Notes: generated by a model not told the origin, from the sequence alone. Positions 1 through 12,319 are shown, numbered from the stretch's first letter. The stretch is DNA of 64,000 nucleotides from Raphanus sativus (GCF_000801105.2 NC_079515.1:28853407-28917406), one strand, 5' to 3'. Numbers and translations: made by a program.

Positions 1-548
1 AGGGCACAATACATATGCTAAACGTCAAAACAAAGTCAAGGTTAGCAATGTACTGTCTTTCTCTCTCGTCAAATTTTCATGCTTGATATTAGAAAATGAT
101 TAGTTCATAAGTAAAAAGTAACTTAGAATCATATAGAATTATAATTGAGATTAAACTCTAAGATATCATTGTTGTTTAGGTTATGGCTGCTCATTGTTTT
201 TGTTATAACCTGCTTAATGGATATATAATTTTCCTTTGCATGATTGTGAATGCTCTAATAGTTTCTAAGTACTTTAGCATCATTGAATAAACGTGTCTTG
301 CGTATGAAAACATGGATTATTGTAGAAATCGAGTAGTTCAGGAAAATGTAAATTTCAATGCTGGTAAAAGAAGAAGTTTATAACAATGCTGCGTGTTGCT
401 GGCTGTAGAATCGACATTCTTGCTGCGATTAAATCTGCATTGAACAAAATTATACCAGATTAAGTTAAGGTGCATTACACAAATATGTGAAAATCTAATA
501 TACATTTTTTCAAAAAATACAATTAAGTAGTTCAGGAGACATACCTCA
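1..548. other. No host gene; interior of Helitron 1 downstream of the helicase
   Basis: AT-rich sequence without a supported gene. It lies downstream (minus-strand sense) of the helicase stop codon at 549-551 and upstream of the missing 3' end of the Helitron. No terminal hairpin followed by CTAG was seen here. Confidence 0.5.
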
Positions 549-2578
549 TCACTCATTCTCTTCAAGGTTGTTGAAAATTTCTTTAAAAACAACATTCATG
601 GTTGTCTTCTTAGGCTTACCATCTTTGTCCAGAATCAAAATTTTCAACCCTTTCTTCGATGTCACTCTAGAAATTGCCACGTATAGCTGTCCGTGTGAAA
701 ACACCGGTCTTGGTAGAAAGATACCAACTTGGGATAATGATTGCCCTTGGCTTTTGTTTATAGTTATAGCAAAAGCCACAGCCAAAGGCAATTGCCTTCT
801 ACGCATTTTAAAAGGCAGTCTAGTATCTGATGGTGTTATCAACAATCTGGGAATATATACTGTCTCCCCAACTTTTTCTCCAGTAATGATTCTAGCCTCA
901 ACCATAAAATCCATTAGCTGAGTGATCTGCAGCCTTGTTCCATTCATTAATCCTTCTGTAGGAGCAATATTCCTGAGAACCATAACAGGACAACCAACCT
1001 TTAGTCTAAGACTATGGTTTGGCAATCCAGACACCTTAATAGTGTTTAGAAAATCAGGACCAAGAGCTTCATCACTAAGTGAAATTTTATCCATTGGATC
1101 AATACTATCTGCACTTATGTAGATCTTCTCCTCGCCTGCAATTAGACAATTCATAATTAGCACATAATTCCTGAAAAATTATATAATTTCGAAAAGACAG
1201 AGTAAAGGCAGAATCTTACCATCAAGCTTATCTAACATGTATTGATTAATCATGTTCACGTCTTCATTAGTAGGACATAGAATAGCTCTCTCTTGGAAGA
1301 ATTTAGGCTCTTTGTTTTCTTGTAACGAAGCAGTATCACCATACACAGCTTTGCTTATGGCTTCTATAGGATCATCAGAATCGCTAATCAAAAACTCTTC
1401 AGGAATATCGATCTCAGCTTCACCATCGTTAGGCTCTGAAATTTTACCTTCTCCAACCTTTAATATCCACTCAGAGAATTCCTTAAGTTCCTGTGCCTCT
1501 TCGGGTGTCAAATCACCAGACAATAACCTCATGTTCTTCGTGAGTTTAAAGACTTTACAGTGCTCCCAAAGATAAGATTTATTCAGCGAGGCCAAAACGA
1601 TTTCAGCTCTACAAGCTCCATTAATTACAGGTAGAATCTGTCGAAAATCACCTCCAAACACTACAACCTTCCCACCAAATGGTTTCTTTCTATGCTTCCC
1701 CATAATATCAGACATGCTTCTATCTAGAGCTTCAAAACAATGTTTGCTCATCATAGGTGCCTCATCCCATATAATGAGTGATGCTTCTTTTACCAAATTA
1801 GCTTGATCTGATCCAGAAGCCATAGTACACGAAGAAAACTCATCAGGGCTAAGTGGTATGCCAAATCTTGAGTGAGCTGTCCTTCCACCTTGTAATAACA
1901 AAGAAGCGATTCCACTTGATGCAACATTAAGAACAATATCCCCTTTACAGCGAATAGCTGCAGATATTAATTTCCAGAGAAATGTTTTCCCGGTACCACC
2001 AAATCCGTAAACAAAGAACATACCCCCTCGTCCTTCATTAACAGCAGCCAATATTTCATCAAAAATTTTCTTCTGTTCAGCCGTCATCTTCTGAACGTCT
2101 CTATCAAGGGTTTCTAGCAGTGCTTGCCGATCATAACTCCGCTCATCTAATATCAGAACATTGGAAGCACTATTGTCTGTAGGAGGAAGTTGTGGCATTG
2201 AAGTAAATTTTGATAGAGAAGACCCATTTCGCCTCAAATGCTTCTGAATCTCTTGTAAAGCAAACATCTTTTTCTCCTCATCACTTAACAAAAGATCTTC
2301 AAAAAAAAAAGAGAATGAAATTAGCACAGAGGGGCAAAATAATTAATCTTCAAGTAGAAAAATTGTGATTACGAACTTTGACATAAAACTTCAACAGAAA
2401 TAGAAATTAGCTCAAAAGAAAATAAATAAATTAAAACCTGGTCTGTTGAAAAATATCCGACGATTATGCTCCATATCTTCAGACAAATACTGCCATGTGT
2501 TTTCCCAAACGGTTTCTGGCATAGATAAAGGAAGTTTTATCCCCTTAGCCTTGTTCCATGCATATAATAAAAGGAATT
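549..2578 (-). pseudogene. Helitron RepHel, PIF1-type helicase portion (5' truncated)
   Basis: Minus-strand pieces join at GT-AG borders as 2578-2438, 2296-1220 and 1135-549 and stay in frame across both introns. The product is a superfamily-1 PIF1-type DNA helicase, the C-terminal half of Helitron RepHel, which unwinds DNA during rolling-circle transposition. Visible motifs: Walker A GFGGTGKTF, Walker B IIWDEAPM, motif III GGDFRQILPV, a TKNMRL motif, and near the C-terminus [10 protein letters not shown] and YVAISR. The helicase part looks undamaged. The N-terminal Rep HUH nuclease and Helitron-like N domain are missing: upstream of 2578 the frame is lost after [11 protein letters not shown]. 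The gene is therefore unlikely to drive transposition alone. A cellular PIF1 gene is less likely, because the [15 protein letters not shown] stretch upstream is typical of Helitron helicases. Confidence 0.85.
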
Positions 2579-5303
2579 CTTAAATTTACAACACGACATT
2601 GACATTTCATGTGTTTTAAATGTGAGATTGGATACAGCTGACACCATTACCAGCTTAATTTTAAGGTAAATAACCTCGTTCAGAAGTTTGAATATCTTTT
2701 CGTGAACAACTTCCATTTGCCAAAAGTGATAGATACCGAATATCTATCTACTGACGTGGAAAGTGAGGAACTGTAAATTCTATCACAGAGCCCCTATGCA
2801 ACAAATTTAAATCAAATATGTGACAGAAAAAAATCAAACAGGTAGGTGCTCTATCAGTTCATTTCTGCATTTAAGTTTTTTAAACAGTCTCATTCTGTAT
2901 CTTTGTGACTTGAACATCAGGAAAGAAAACACAAGAAGTTTGCTAAAAAAAGATTAGAGGATCATTGAATAAGTCAATCTAAGTATCTAACTAACAGACA
3001 TAGAGATGAACTGATACTATATTATAGCTGTATTAGTTATTGAAAGATTTCATTACTCGGTCAATACAGTGGACCCAAAACGCTAATCGCAAGAATAGCC
3101 TAAAACCCATAGTGTGAAGAGAAGAATAAGAAAGAAAGACACAAACGTTATGTGCGTTAATTTTTGAGTTTGATAATGCGACCCTTGGGAGTAAAATAAA
3201 ACATTGCCGCTTCTGCTGTCCACTCTTCCCCTCATCTGTCTCTTTCTCTTGGGAGTAAAATAAAATGCAGACACACTGTAGCTTGTAGCTTAGCCATTTC
3301 AGCACATGGCTGTACTCTATGCCCTTTGCTGGCATAGGTGAAACTCCTGACCCCTCAGATCCCATATTCCTCTGCTCTATTAGATTTTTCAACATTTAGA
3401 CATAAAACTTATATAGAGAAAGTTTGAACATGAGTAATTGTTTTTTTTGCCAGGAAAAAAAGAAAATACACTGACCTTTGTTTGTAATGATGATTGTTTC
3501 ACTTGCCAAGGCTTTGGCCTGCAAAAAAAAATGTGTTTCATCAAGTAATACATATATACAAAACTATAGATAACACCTATACGCTTACTTTATGTATATG
3601 CTTACTTTCTGGCCAGTGAACAAAAGTGGCACAGTTTTCCCTGTCAAAGAGAGGTTATGGATTTGTGCAATCAGCAACGATTATATGAGTTGGGAAGAGG
3701 ATGTGGACGACCGACATAGCGCCAAACGTCTCTGGGGCCAATACGTCTCTGGGGCAACTGACTCGAGAAAACTCGGTGGAGCGAGTTAAACGAACCCCTC
3801 CTCAACTTCTCCTGCCATGTGTCACCGTTGCAGAGCATCAGCTTCTCCAAAGCTCTCTCCTCCGCTAAGTTAACGTGAACTGGAATTAGATCACCAGAAC
3901 TTCACGCGTACGGTGTCGTAGTCGGCTAGTCGCTCATCTAAACAGCAAACACAAATATCCATCTGTCTTCAACATATATTAGAGGAACTCTTATAAACTG
4001 CTACATGAAAAATACATCAAAAATATCTTCAAAAATTATGAAAATGTCTATAAATTATTATAAACACACACAGAGGGAGCCAGAAAAGACTTACCAAAGC
4101 ATGGATTCATAGTGATCGGAAGGATTTAGATTCTCTTGATTTAAACTAAAACGTCCACATAAACTATAAGGAATACCAAAAACAAAAACAATCAATGCTT
4201 AAACTATTTTACTGATCTGGCACAGTAGGACAAAGTAATTAACTGACTCATTATTATCTAGAGACTGAATTGGAGAGATGGCCATTGATGTTCTGAAACC
4301 TGATTTCCTAAGGAAACTAAGAGAGGAATAGTTACACTCAAAAATTAAACGCCTTTGGCTGAAAGTCTCCTAAGGGATCTCGTGCAACATTTCCATTTTA
4401 CCATCAAGTTGTCTGCAACACAATATAAATAGGTGAATTATCAACAAACGTACGGTATGAGAATAAAAAAGGTCGAAATCATTTAGATATCTAAAAGGTA
4501 GCATGCGTATACAACCAAAGTGATTTACTATATGACAAAAGAACTTTTAGAGAGAAACTAAAAGATATATATCAATACTTTTGTAAACTGAAATCAAGGG
4601 AGATTATTTATAGAAATCAATTGACAGGGAGTTGCAGAACTCAAAGACACAAAACTTGAGCGGTCTCCAACCTTCCTCGTCTTAGTCAGTGGACCTTCTT
4701 ATCACACAGCGATCAAACACCACGATGACGGCCTCTTGCATTTCTCTTACGCCGGCAGAATCGGCGAGGGAAGAGGCGTGAAGTTTCCATCAGTTACAAT
4801 CGGCTCTGGGTTTCTAATCTGAAAGTAGACAGACCCTTCAGGCAAATAAAGCGGCTCTCTGGGATCTGATACCGCAAAATGAAATGGAAGAGTAGCGGTT
4901 TTCGATTTCGTTTTATATAGGAGTTCCAAACCGTTCATCTTCGGCATGAACGTTACCAATCGAACTAAATACATATCTATACGATTACGAAATCTTCCAT
5001 TTAATAGTCATAAGGTTTTCATTTACTCTGAAGTTGCAAGGAAGGAGAGAACCAAGGGAAGTTGAGACGACTGAGTTGTAGGGAAGGAAACATGTAGCAA
5101 CGACAACATCTTAGGGTTAGTGTTGGAGTGGGCTTATGGGCTCATCATAATTAAGTTTACCGTAAATGAATTGCAGCCCATTCCGTAAATGAATAATCCA
5201 CAGCCATAGTGACATGTCAAAATAGAGACCTCTTATTGGACGATTTTATAGTCCGACGTGGACAGCCTAGATGTTGAGTTTATTCTCCTTTTAATAGTGT
5301 TAG
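2579..5303. other. Non-coding interior of Helitron 1
   Basis: No recognisable gene. A minus-strand open frame of 75 codons at 4747-4974, containing SVYFQIRNPEPI, resembles an exon piece of a captured gene, but I do not recognise the family. A short direct repeat, ACGTCTCTGGGGC, occurs twice around 3725-3760. The last 150 bases before 5304 resemble the matching region before 20555, including ACGTGGACA and the terminal ACACTATTAAAAGG block. Confidence 0.4.
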
Positions 5304-5304
5304 A

Positions 5305-5698
5305 TTACTACATGGCATATTACAACTTTTGCCATTGGACCTACCTTAAAACACTAACAGTTATATAACTTTTATAATCTGACATATTGTAACTTCTACT
5401 CTAACCCTATATTTTAGGGACCCGTGACTCTCACCTACACAAATGAAAACTCAAGCTAATTTCCATTTGTATTAGACCTATATTTCAAAGTAAAAGTGCA
5501 TAACACTTAAGTTCCTTTGTTTTTCACATGAACCATACACACTATTATATAAATATAAAACGAACAATATATCCGTCCTTTCAGATTCTAGTAACCAGTT
5601 AAGGTTTTTAGGTTGAACTTTGAATATTATCTTTTATATTGTTTATTTATCTTTTTTTTTGTTTGAAAAGAGTTATTGTTTATTTATTAAATAGATTA
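5305..5698. other. Spacer between two Helitrons
   Basis: AT-rich sequence between the 5' end of Helitron 1 and the 3' end of the next element. I see no gene or other feature in it. Confidence 0.5.
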
Positions 5699-6969
5699 CT
5701 AGATTTTGATCCGCGCTTATAAGCGCGGTTATTTTTCGGTTGATAAAAATACTTAATAAATTAGTATTTTAGTCTTGTACATTATTATGTTAAAAATGGT
5801 ATTATATAAAAAAAATATTTTTATTTAGTTATTTAATATTTGTATTTTAAATGTCTTCAAAATTGTATATGGTATGATTAAACTAAGTAAGTCTATTATT
5901 TTAATAAATTATTTTTAAATTAAATGAGAACAATATATTTATATCAAGTTTGGATCCGTGGTAGAACCGGTAAACATTATGACTTGTATAATCTGGTTTG
6001 GATTTAATGAAAACTTGTTAATTTAAAATAAACAAACTTCGAAAAACCTGCAATCAAGTGTGACCTGACATTGGTTAACTTGGTAAAAATAATAAATAAG
6101 AAATGAATTGAACTTCTAATATATTTTAAATTTATGATTTTAATTTACTTAATTGTTTTAAATTTATATTTAATTAGTTGTTTTATATTAAATGTTTGTA
6201 TATATATAAATATAGGATATTGTTACAATTCTAGTAAAATTATATATACATTGTATAAAAGTCAATTAAAATACTTGTGGACATTCTATGTAGAAATGTA
6301 ATATGGTTAAAACCAATTTACGAATTGCATACAGTGTAACTAACATTAAACCCAATAATAGTTTATTTAAAATTTATCGTCAATTTTCATTAAACATAAA
6401 TGGTTTTACATGTTATTAGTTTGTAGCTGGTAGAATATGTTAGCGTTTATCAACAATGCATTTTTTTCAGAATATGACTGAATCAATATGTAGAAATAAT
6501 TACTCTATATATTTTTGTAATTTTGTATAAAAGAAATTTCAGATGTTATGAATCGTACTCAAACACTTGTCTTCGAACTTATATATATATATGTTTGTCT
6601 TAGAAACTATATTTTATACAACTACACATAATTCAATAATGATATTTCTATTATTATGTAGTACTATATTAGAATGCAATATTGATTTGTGAAATTTCAT
6701 ATTCAAATTGTACGATAAAATTTCTACGAAAGTTAACTTGATAAAATAAAAAGACCCATCACCCAATTAATTGAGTCTGTTTTATATTCATAAATGTGAT
6801 TTTATATTCAGTTTCCTAAAATAATGAGAAGTAATAAATGATTTTATTTAAAATATCATGTAGTTAGAGAAAAATAAAGGTATAACCAAATAACAAATAA
6901 ATAATAATATATGTGAAATAACCCTGCATAAGTAGATTTTTTTAAATGATTCTATTTTAATAGTATAGA
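5699..6969 (-). mobile_element. Non-autonomous Helitron 2 (1.27 kb)
   Basis: On the minus strand the element starts TCTATACTATTAAAATAG at 6969 and ends with an 18-nt perfect palindrome, CCGCGCTTATAAGCGCGG, followed by ATCAAAATCTAG ending at 5699. The flanks are A before the TC and T after the CTAG, as expected for Helitron insertion. There is no coding capacity; the inside is about four-fifths A+T. It lies just upstream of the DeSI-like gene. Confidence 0.8.
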
Positions 6970-7599
6970 TTATTACAATAATACGATCCATGTTCAAAAA
7001 CGCACTCTCCACATACGGAGAATCACATGAAAAGCGTGACACATTCACCGACCATGGCGATTCCACCTTATGCAAGAAGATCACATGTTATAAAATGGAT
7101 TGAGGGATATTGTAGTCTCTCTGCAGCGTCGATCCAGCGAGTGACTCGATCTGTATGAAGACAACTTGGTTTGACCGATTTTCTTCTTTGGTTAGCCTCC
7201 GCTGACGGCATAGTTCTGTCGCGTCTCCTTGTTGGCATCGATCGAAGATGGTTGTCTCTCGTCTTGATGCCAGTCTCATGCCGGGCAATGAATATATGGT
7301 CGATGATGGTGTTGTTTGTCTGTTTTTTTTTTCTCTAGACTGATTGTCCAAAATAATTTTTTAGGCTTGGGTTGGCTCTTTGTTTTCTTTAGTGGGCCTC
7401 GCCCTTTTAGGCCTGATGCCATTAAGGCATTAACAAAAGTCAGATGAGAAATAGAAGATAACCCACCATAATAGAAGGACAAGTAATAGCAAACAATGAA
7501 CAACCAAAAAAAAAAGTTGTTTTTGTTTTGGCAACTGCGTAATTCTAAGAAAGAAAATAAAAGTGAAACACACAAATTTAAAAGTCTCCGTTTAAAGAA
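6970..7599. other. Spacer and upstream region of the DeSI-like gene
   Basis: No supported gene. GC content rises compared with the Helitron to the left. Open frames on the minus strand here (7088-7351 and 7276-7614) have no recognisable domains and end in low-complexity sequence. Confidence 0.4.
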
Positions 7600-7697
7600 A
7601 AAAAAAGAAAACACAAAGCTTCGGTCTCGGGTGACAGTTCACACAGTTAATGCCGAGTCTCACTTCTTTGCGCCGTTGCTCCTAATGGTCTTCTCTG
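7600..7697 (+). other. Probable 5' UTR exon of the DeSI-like gene
   Basis: A consensus donor TCTCTG/GTAAGT at 7697/7698 and an acceptor CGTACAG at 8725, directly upstream of the start codon exon, suggest a 5' UTR intron of about 1 kb. The 5' limit of this exon is a guess. Confidence 0.4.
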
Positions 7698-8751
7698 GTA
7701 AGTTTTACATTCCCCAGAAACTCGTCTCTCTTATTTATTCTTTTCCGCGAATACATTATCTGGTTAGTGTAAAGGTTCCTGTTTTGCTTTTCTCGAAATT
7801 TCGGACAGATCTGGAACACTAAACCCTTGAACAGACAGTACATCTATTTCTAAATTGACTGTGCAAAATGGGTCAGTTTTGTTTTGCAATAACTTTTCAA
7901 GATTTGCTTTTCGGGGGGTTTGAATGTAGTTTCAAACTTACTGTTGTAGATTTGATTAGATTTTATGCATATAGAGAAAGTGTATGAATTAAGATTGAGA
8001 ATTATATTGAGGTGATGCTATTTTAAGTATAAGTTTCATTATATACAACTGCTCATCTTAGTAAGAGTCATTTGAATTTTCTTTTGTTGGTAAGACAACA
8101 ATTAGTTGGAATGAGTTGTTCAAAGTTTGACTTGTCTCCTAAACCCTTTACTAAATCTACCTGTATCATCTTCTTCTGTCTATTTTCCTTAATTTAATGC
8201 AAAACCAACTACATCTTTTGTCTTCATGATTGCTAGTACTGACATGGTAGCAACTCTTTAATATCACGACTTTATATTATACCACTCATCTTTGCTCACT
8301 TTTCCTTTTTTGATCTCTGGGTATTTGGAAAGTAGCATAGAAAGTTTAGATTTTGAAGGGTTTAACAACACTTTTCTAGGCTACCAAATCTTTCTAGTAT
8401 CACAAAACATATCTTCAGAATTACAGTCTTGTTTATATCAAGTTGGAAAGATGTGACACCAGTTATTTAAAGGTGCATGATCTATTATATTCATACGCAA
8501 GTCTTGTATAACTGATTTGAACCGGCCAAAAGGGATCTGTGTTGACTTTTTAAATGAGCTGTTGTTGTGTTTCAGCCAACTAGCAAAGATTATTAAAACA
8601 TGTTCTGTTTTTTTTCTTTTTTTTTCAATATCAGTCTCTTTAGTTCTGTTAAAAACAGAATGTTGCACATAGCTATTTTCTTGTGCACCTTTTAGAATAT
8701 GTCACTGATTGATGCATACGTACAGGATAACCTCTACTGAGGCATCATCCA

Positions 8752-9876
8752 ATGTTGAAGGGAGAGGCAGAGCCTAAGCAGAAGAAAGGTAAACATTTTC
8801 ATTTAAAGTTTCGTGTGATTAATATGAACATCTTGATCAAAGTGTTTTCTACTTCTGTTTTGTGTCCCCTTTTCTGTCTTAATATGACTCAGTTCTCGAG
8901 TCTAATATCAGAACATGAATTGCTGAATGAGCAGGTTGGTCAGAGTCGCTGCTAGAGTTTCGGGAAAAGATGAAAACTGAGCCAAAGAAACGTTGGAGAT
9001 CTCTTGCACCGCTTCATCTGAAAAGCAAATCAGTTGCGCGGTTCTGCTTCTTTTCGAAACTAAAGTCGAACAACTATGGTCCAGGCCGTGCACCAGTCTA
9101 TCTCAATGTTTATGACTTGACTCCTATTAACGGATATATCTATTGGGCAGGCCTCGGTATATTTCACTCTGGTGTAGAAGGTAAGCTTTTTTGTGTTTCC
9201 TTGTTGATATAGTTACTGCTAGCTAACTCTGGACATTTGGTGTTGTCAACGCACAGTTCATGGAGTAGAATATGCTTTTGGGGCACATGATTATGCAAAC
9301 AGTGGTGTTTTTGAGGTCGAACCAAGGCAATGCCCAGGCTTCAAATTTAAGAAGTCGATATTCATTGGAACCACAAACCTGAATCCGGCACAAGTTAGAG
9401 AGTTCATGGAGAACATGGCTTGCAGTTACTATGGGAATATGTATCACTTGATCGTTAAGAACTGCAACCACTTCTGCCAGGACGCTTGCTACAAACTTAC
9501 AGGCAAAAAGATCCCAAAATGGGTGAACCGGCTTGCGGAAATAGGTATAAACAGATCGTTGAAGAACTCTGTCAGATGGATTGATTTGTCTGAACACAAA
9601 CTCTGTTTTTTTCCTGCAGGTTCTGTGTGTAGTTGCATACTTCCTGAGTCGCTCAAGATCACAGCGGTTTGCCATGATCCAGACGAGCAAATCCCGGAAG
9701 AAGAAAATGAAAAGAGAAGTCTTACAAGCTCTTTCAGTTGCTTGTCTTCCATCTCCATGAGACAAAAACAGCTTTCGACGTCATCCTTATTCCTACAGTC
9801 ACCTCTCAGAGGCTGCTTACCTCCATTTCAACTCAAACGATCAAAATCTAACAGCAGTTCCTTAAAAGAAAGGTAG
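8752..9876 (+). CDS. DeSI-like PPPDE thiol peptidase
   Basis: Four coding exons, 8752-8788, 8935-9180, 9257-9544 and 9620-9876, join in frame to 275 residues. The PPPDE (DeSI-like) fold is a papain-like cysteine peptidase; animal DeSI proteins remove SUMO, while the substrates of the plant members are largely unknown. The domain spans about residues 65-205, beginning APVYLNVYDLTP. The expected catalytic pair is visible: His90 in GIFHSGVEV and Cys164 in KNCNHFCQDACYKL. The tail after residue 210 is serine-rich and basic and looks disordered. The 37-nt first coding exon keeps the frame open to ATG 8752, which I chose over the internal ATG at 8970. It resembles Arabidopsis At1g47740, which sits beside PEX11A as here. 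Confident about the family, less about substrate. Confidence 0.9.
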
Positions 9877-10376
9877 AAGGACCACATTTGTCTTTTGTAA
9901 GAGTGTTTGGAAAACATGCTTAACTATTCTTCAATCTGTTTGTATTGAATCCAAAGCTTGGAACCATTTCATCTTTCCATGTATTGCCTCAACTCTGTTT
10001 ATATATCTAAAACTAGCTGTCTTAGTTGTTTGAGAGAGACATTGTATCAAAACATCAGTGTTGTAATAAGCAGACAAGAAAAAAAAAACCTTTATTCAAG
10101 AACAAGAGTTAAAGGCTTCATTCAAAAAAAAAAAAAAAAAAGAACAAGAGTTAAAGCTTGTTTTTATTGCTTAAAATTATTTAATCTTTTCTGATTTAAA
10201 TCATGTATTTCTTCAACTCTGTTTACATATATCTAAACAAGCTGCCTATGTTGAAAACCCAATTCTACTCACTGATAAACAATTGAATCTGAGAGAAACA
10301 CTGAAACAAAACATCAGTGTTGTAACAAAAAAAGCAGACAAGAACCAAAACATTTATTGAGTGTGGAAACGAATGT
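9877..10376. repeat. Short intergenic region with duplicated PEX11A 3' flank
   Basis: The convergent DeSI-like and PEX11A genes are only 500 bp apart. Two diverged direct copies lie here, about 9972-10100 and 10198-10365. They share CAACTCTGTTTA, AAAACATCAGTGTTGTAA, GCAGACAAGAA and a final TTTATT. The copy nearer PEX11A is probably its 3' UTR, since TTTATT reads AATAAA on the minus strand. Within the first copy ACAAGAGTTAAAG is itself repeated. Confidence 0.55.
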
Positions 10377-11081
10377 TCAACAAGAAACCCAATTCTTGTG
10401 AGTACTGATAACGGCAGAGAACAAACCTGCCGAAGAGATCACGCTCGGAGCCGACAACACTCCCTTACCATCCCTAAGATCTGCGATCGTCATCAACCCA
10501 TCAGCAACATCTTGCAAGACCGACAAAACTTTCAACGTCTTCTTCTCCTTGAGCTTTTTCATCTTCTCCTCATCTCCAACTTCACGAGACATCTCGATCT
10601 CTCCCTCGATCTTCCTCAAATCCCTAACCTTCAACGAAACGCTCCCAACGTACCCGACGAGCTCCGCCCACGCGCTGATCTTCTGCAGCCATTTCGCGTG
10701 TCTCGCGTCGATCAGCCCCGATTTCGCCAGCCAGATGAACTGCTCGACGAAGTAGTACAGCCCTTCGCCTCCGTACGCGATCACCGGGAGGAGGAGGAGG
10801 TCGAGGCGGCTCGAGTCGGGGGGAGAAGATGGGGAGGAGGCTCGGAGGGCGTTGATGTCTTGCACGAATTTGCCGAGGCGGAAGGCTTTGCGGCTGAGTC
10901 CGACGCTCGATTCGAAGCTCTTGAGGCGGTGAGTTAGGGATCCGGATGATTCGGGGAGGAGGGAGGAGGCGATGATGATCTTGGTTGTGTAGCGAGAGAT
11001 CTTCAGGAGCTTGTCTACGCCGTCTCTTTTGGCTAGGTATGTTTCCAGATGGTTCAGGAAATCTCTGTTTTTAGGATCCAT
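10377..11081 (-). CDS. PEX11A: Peroxisomal membrane protein 11A (peroxin 11)
   Basis: A single uninterrupted minus-strand frame of 234 codons. PEX11 proteins sit in the peroxisome membrane and drive its elongation before division. The frame shows the family layout: an N-terminal amphipathic part with TYLAKRDGVDKLLKISRY (residues 14-31), a central hydrophobic stretch VIAYGGEGLYYFVEQFIWLA around 105-125, a basic helical linker rich in Lys/Glu near 165-180, and a C-terminal hydrophobic segment ending near the tail HKNWVSC. Length is close to Arabidopsis PEX11A (about 248 residues, from memory). The start codon is followed by DPKNRDFLNHLE, a plausible N-terminus, and no in-frame ATG lies further upstream nearby. 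Its neighbour order with the DeSI-like gene matches At1g47740-At1g47750. Confidence 0.92.
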   Translation of the reverse strand: MDPKNRDFLNHLETYLAKRDGVDKLLKISRYTTKIIIASSLLPESSGSLTHRLKSFESSVGLSRKAFRLGKFVQDINALRASSPSSPPDSSRLDLLLLPVIAYGGEGLYYFVEQFIWLAKSGLIDARHAKWLQKISAWAELVGYVGSVSLKVRDLRKIEGEIEMSREVGDEEKMKKLKEKKTLKVLSVLQDVADGLMTIADLRDGKGVLSAPSVISSAGLFSAVISTHKNWVSC

Positions 11082-12319
11082 GGAGACGAGACGAGGTCTT
11101 CTCGGTTAATTGTCGATTTAGCAAAAGCGTAGAAGAAGAAGAGGACGATGTGGATTTGGATGGATCCCAATTCTGATTTATTGGTTTGCGTGCCCGGCAC
11201 TGATTGTTATTGTGGCCGTGGACGATGTTGATGGAAGTCTCCTTTTTACTCTCTCTCTCTCTGTTATTGTCATGAACAAATAAATATTCTTTGTTTCTTT
11301 TGAAAATTTTGCATAACAATATGAATCATTTTACTATTTAACAACACCTTTTATTTTTGAGAAAATTACACCTTCAATCACTTTTTCACTATGTAATTTA
11401 TGATTTCGTAATTTATTTAGTCACTCTTTTTGAAGTACAAAGATTTTGCTACCCCTTAACTTAAGACAAAAAAAAAGAACCTAACTCTTCTTACATCAGG
11501 TCCATCGTCACTGTCTAATTTAGTTCTTCTAAGTCTTCTTTTCATCACCAATCTCTTCTTACCTCTAGTGTAGTCTCTCAGCCATGGATTCGGATATGGA
11601 GTGGTCAAACTACATAAGCCAGAAATGAACTAAAAATGGAGATTAGCAGGAGCATTTTCATCAACCAAGTAGAATTAAGGAACATAGTGGACGTGCAGAA
11701 GTTGGTGAATATCAGTCCCATTATGGAGAAGATCAAACAAAGGCCTTCCAGGCCCAAGAAAAAAGATCCACCAACTTGGTTCAAGATGGACTGACTGGTC
11801 TATTTTAATTGTATTTGGTTTTCTTATTTAGGTACATCCATAGCTCTCCACATTCATCCCCCCCCCCCCAAGTGATCAGGAGAGAGACAGCCTATCCGAA
11901 GCCGCACCATTCCTCCTTAGCACGATCTCCGGCACTGTTATTGTCGTCAGTACTGAAGTTTTTATTTGTGGGCAACCTGTAGTGAAGGAATCGGAAAATC
12001 AGTACTCTCCCAACAAGCCAAATAAAAGCCTTGGTAAAGCCCAAATTAGGCGGTAAGGCACAATTCGAAACACACTCCAATCTCTACCGCCCACCGCTCT
12101 TTTTACACAACTCGATTATTCTCTATCTATCATTATTTTATTTTTAACAAAGCAAAAAGACCATTGAACCCATCCTCTTCTTCCCGCTGTTTCCTCTCTC
12201 CATCTCCCTCTTCACCTCTCCTTCCTCATCAGACTAACCTAAACCAAAGATTCTCGCCGCGAATTGGCTTTTCGAAAATTCTAACGGTTCTCATCGCCCA
12301 GCCCAGAGATTTACCTCAC
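11082..12319. other. Divergent intergenic region between PEX11A and E2FC
   Basis: No supported gene. The first 250 bases are the likely PEX11A promoter and 5' UTR, with a CT-rich tract near 11250. A C-tract lies at about 11861-11870. The block 11630-11800 is less AT-rich and could be a retroelement scrap, but no domain is readable. A CT-rich leader stands directly in front of E2FC. Confidence 0.4.

Larger units (their letters stand above)
1..5304 (-). mobile_element. Helitron 1, partial, with RepHel helicase; 3' end outside window
   Basis: The element is read on the minus strand. Its 5' terminus is TC at 5304-5303, next to a T at 5305 on the plus strand, so the insertion lies between A and T as Helitrons require. 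The terminal sequence TCTAACACTATTAAAAGG is almost the same as the 5' terminus at 20555, so both elements belong to one family. It carries the C-terminal helicase part of a RepHel gene at 549-2578. The 3' hairpin and CTAG end are not in the window. Between 2579 and 5300 I see no Rep domain, which points to a decayed or internally deleted copy. The pairing of the 5304 terminus with the helicase is inferred from orientation and from the lack of another terminus between them. Confidence 0.65.

Noticed and set aside
9223..9765. Minus-strand open frame of 180 codons over the DeSI-like gene
   Set aside because: It lies opposite two exons of a well-supported gene and has no domain of its own.
10398..10937. 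Plus-strand frame of 179 codons over PEX11A
   Set aside because: Antisense to the conserved PEX11A frame; it is open only because of the codon composition there.
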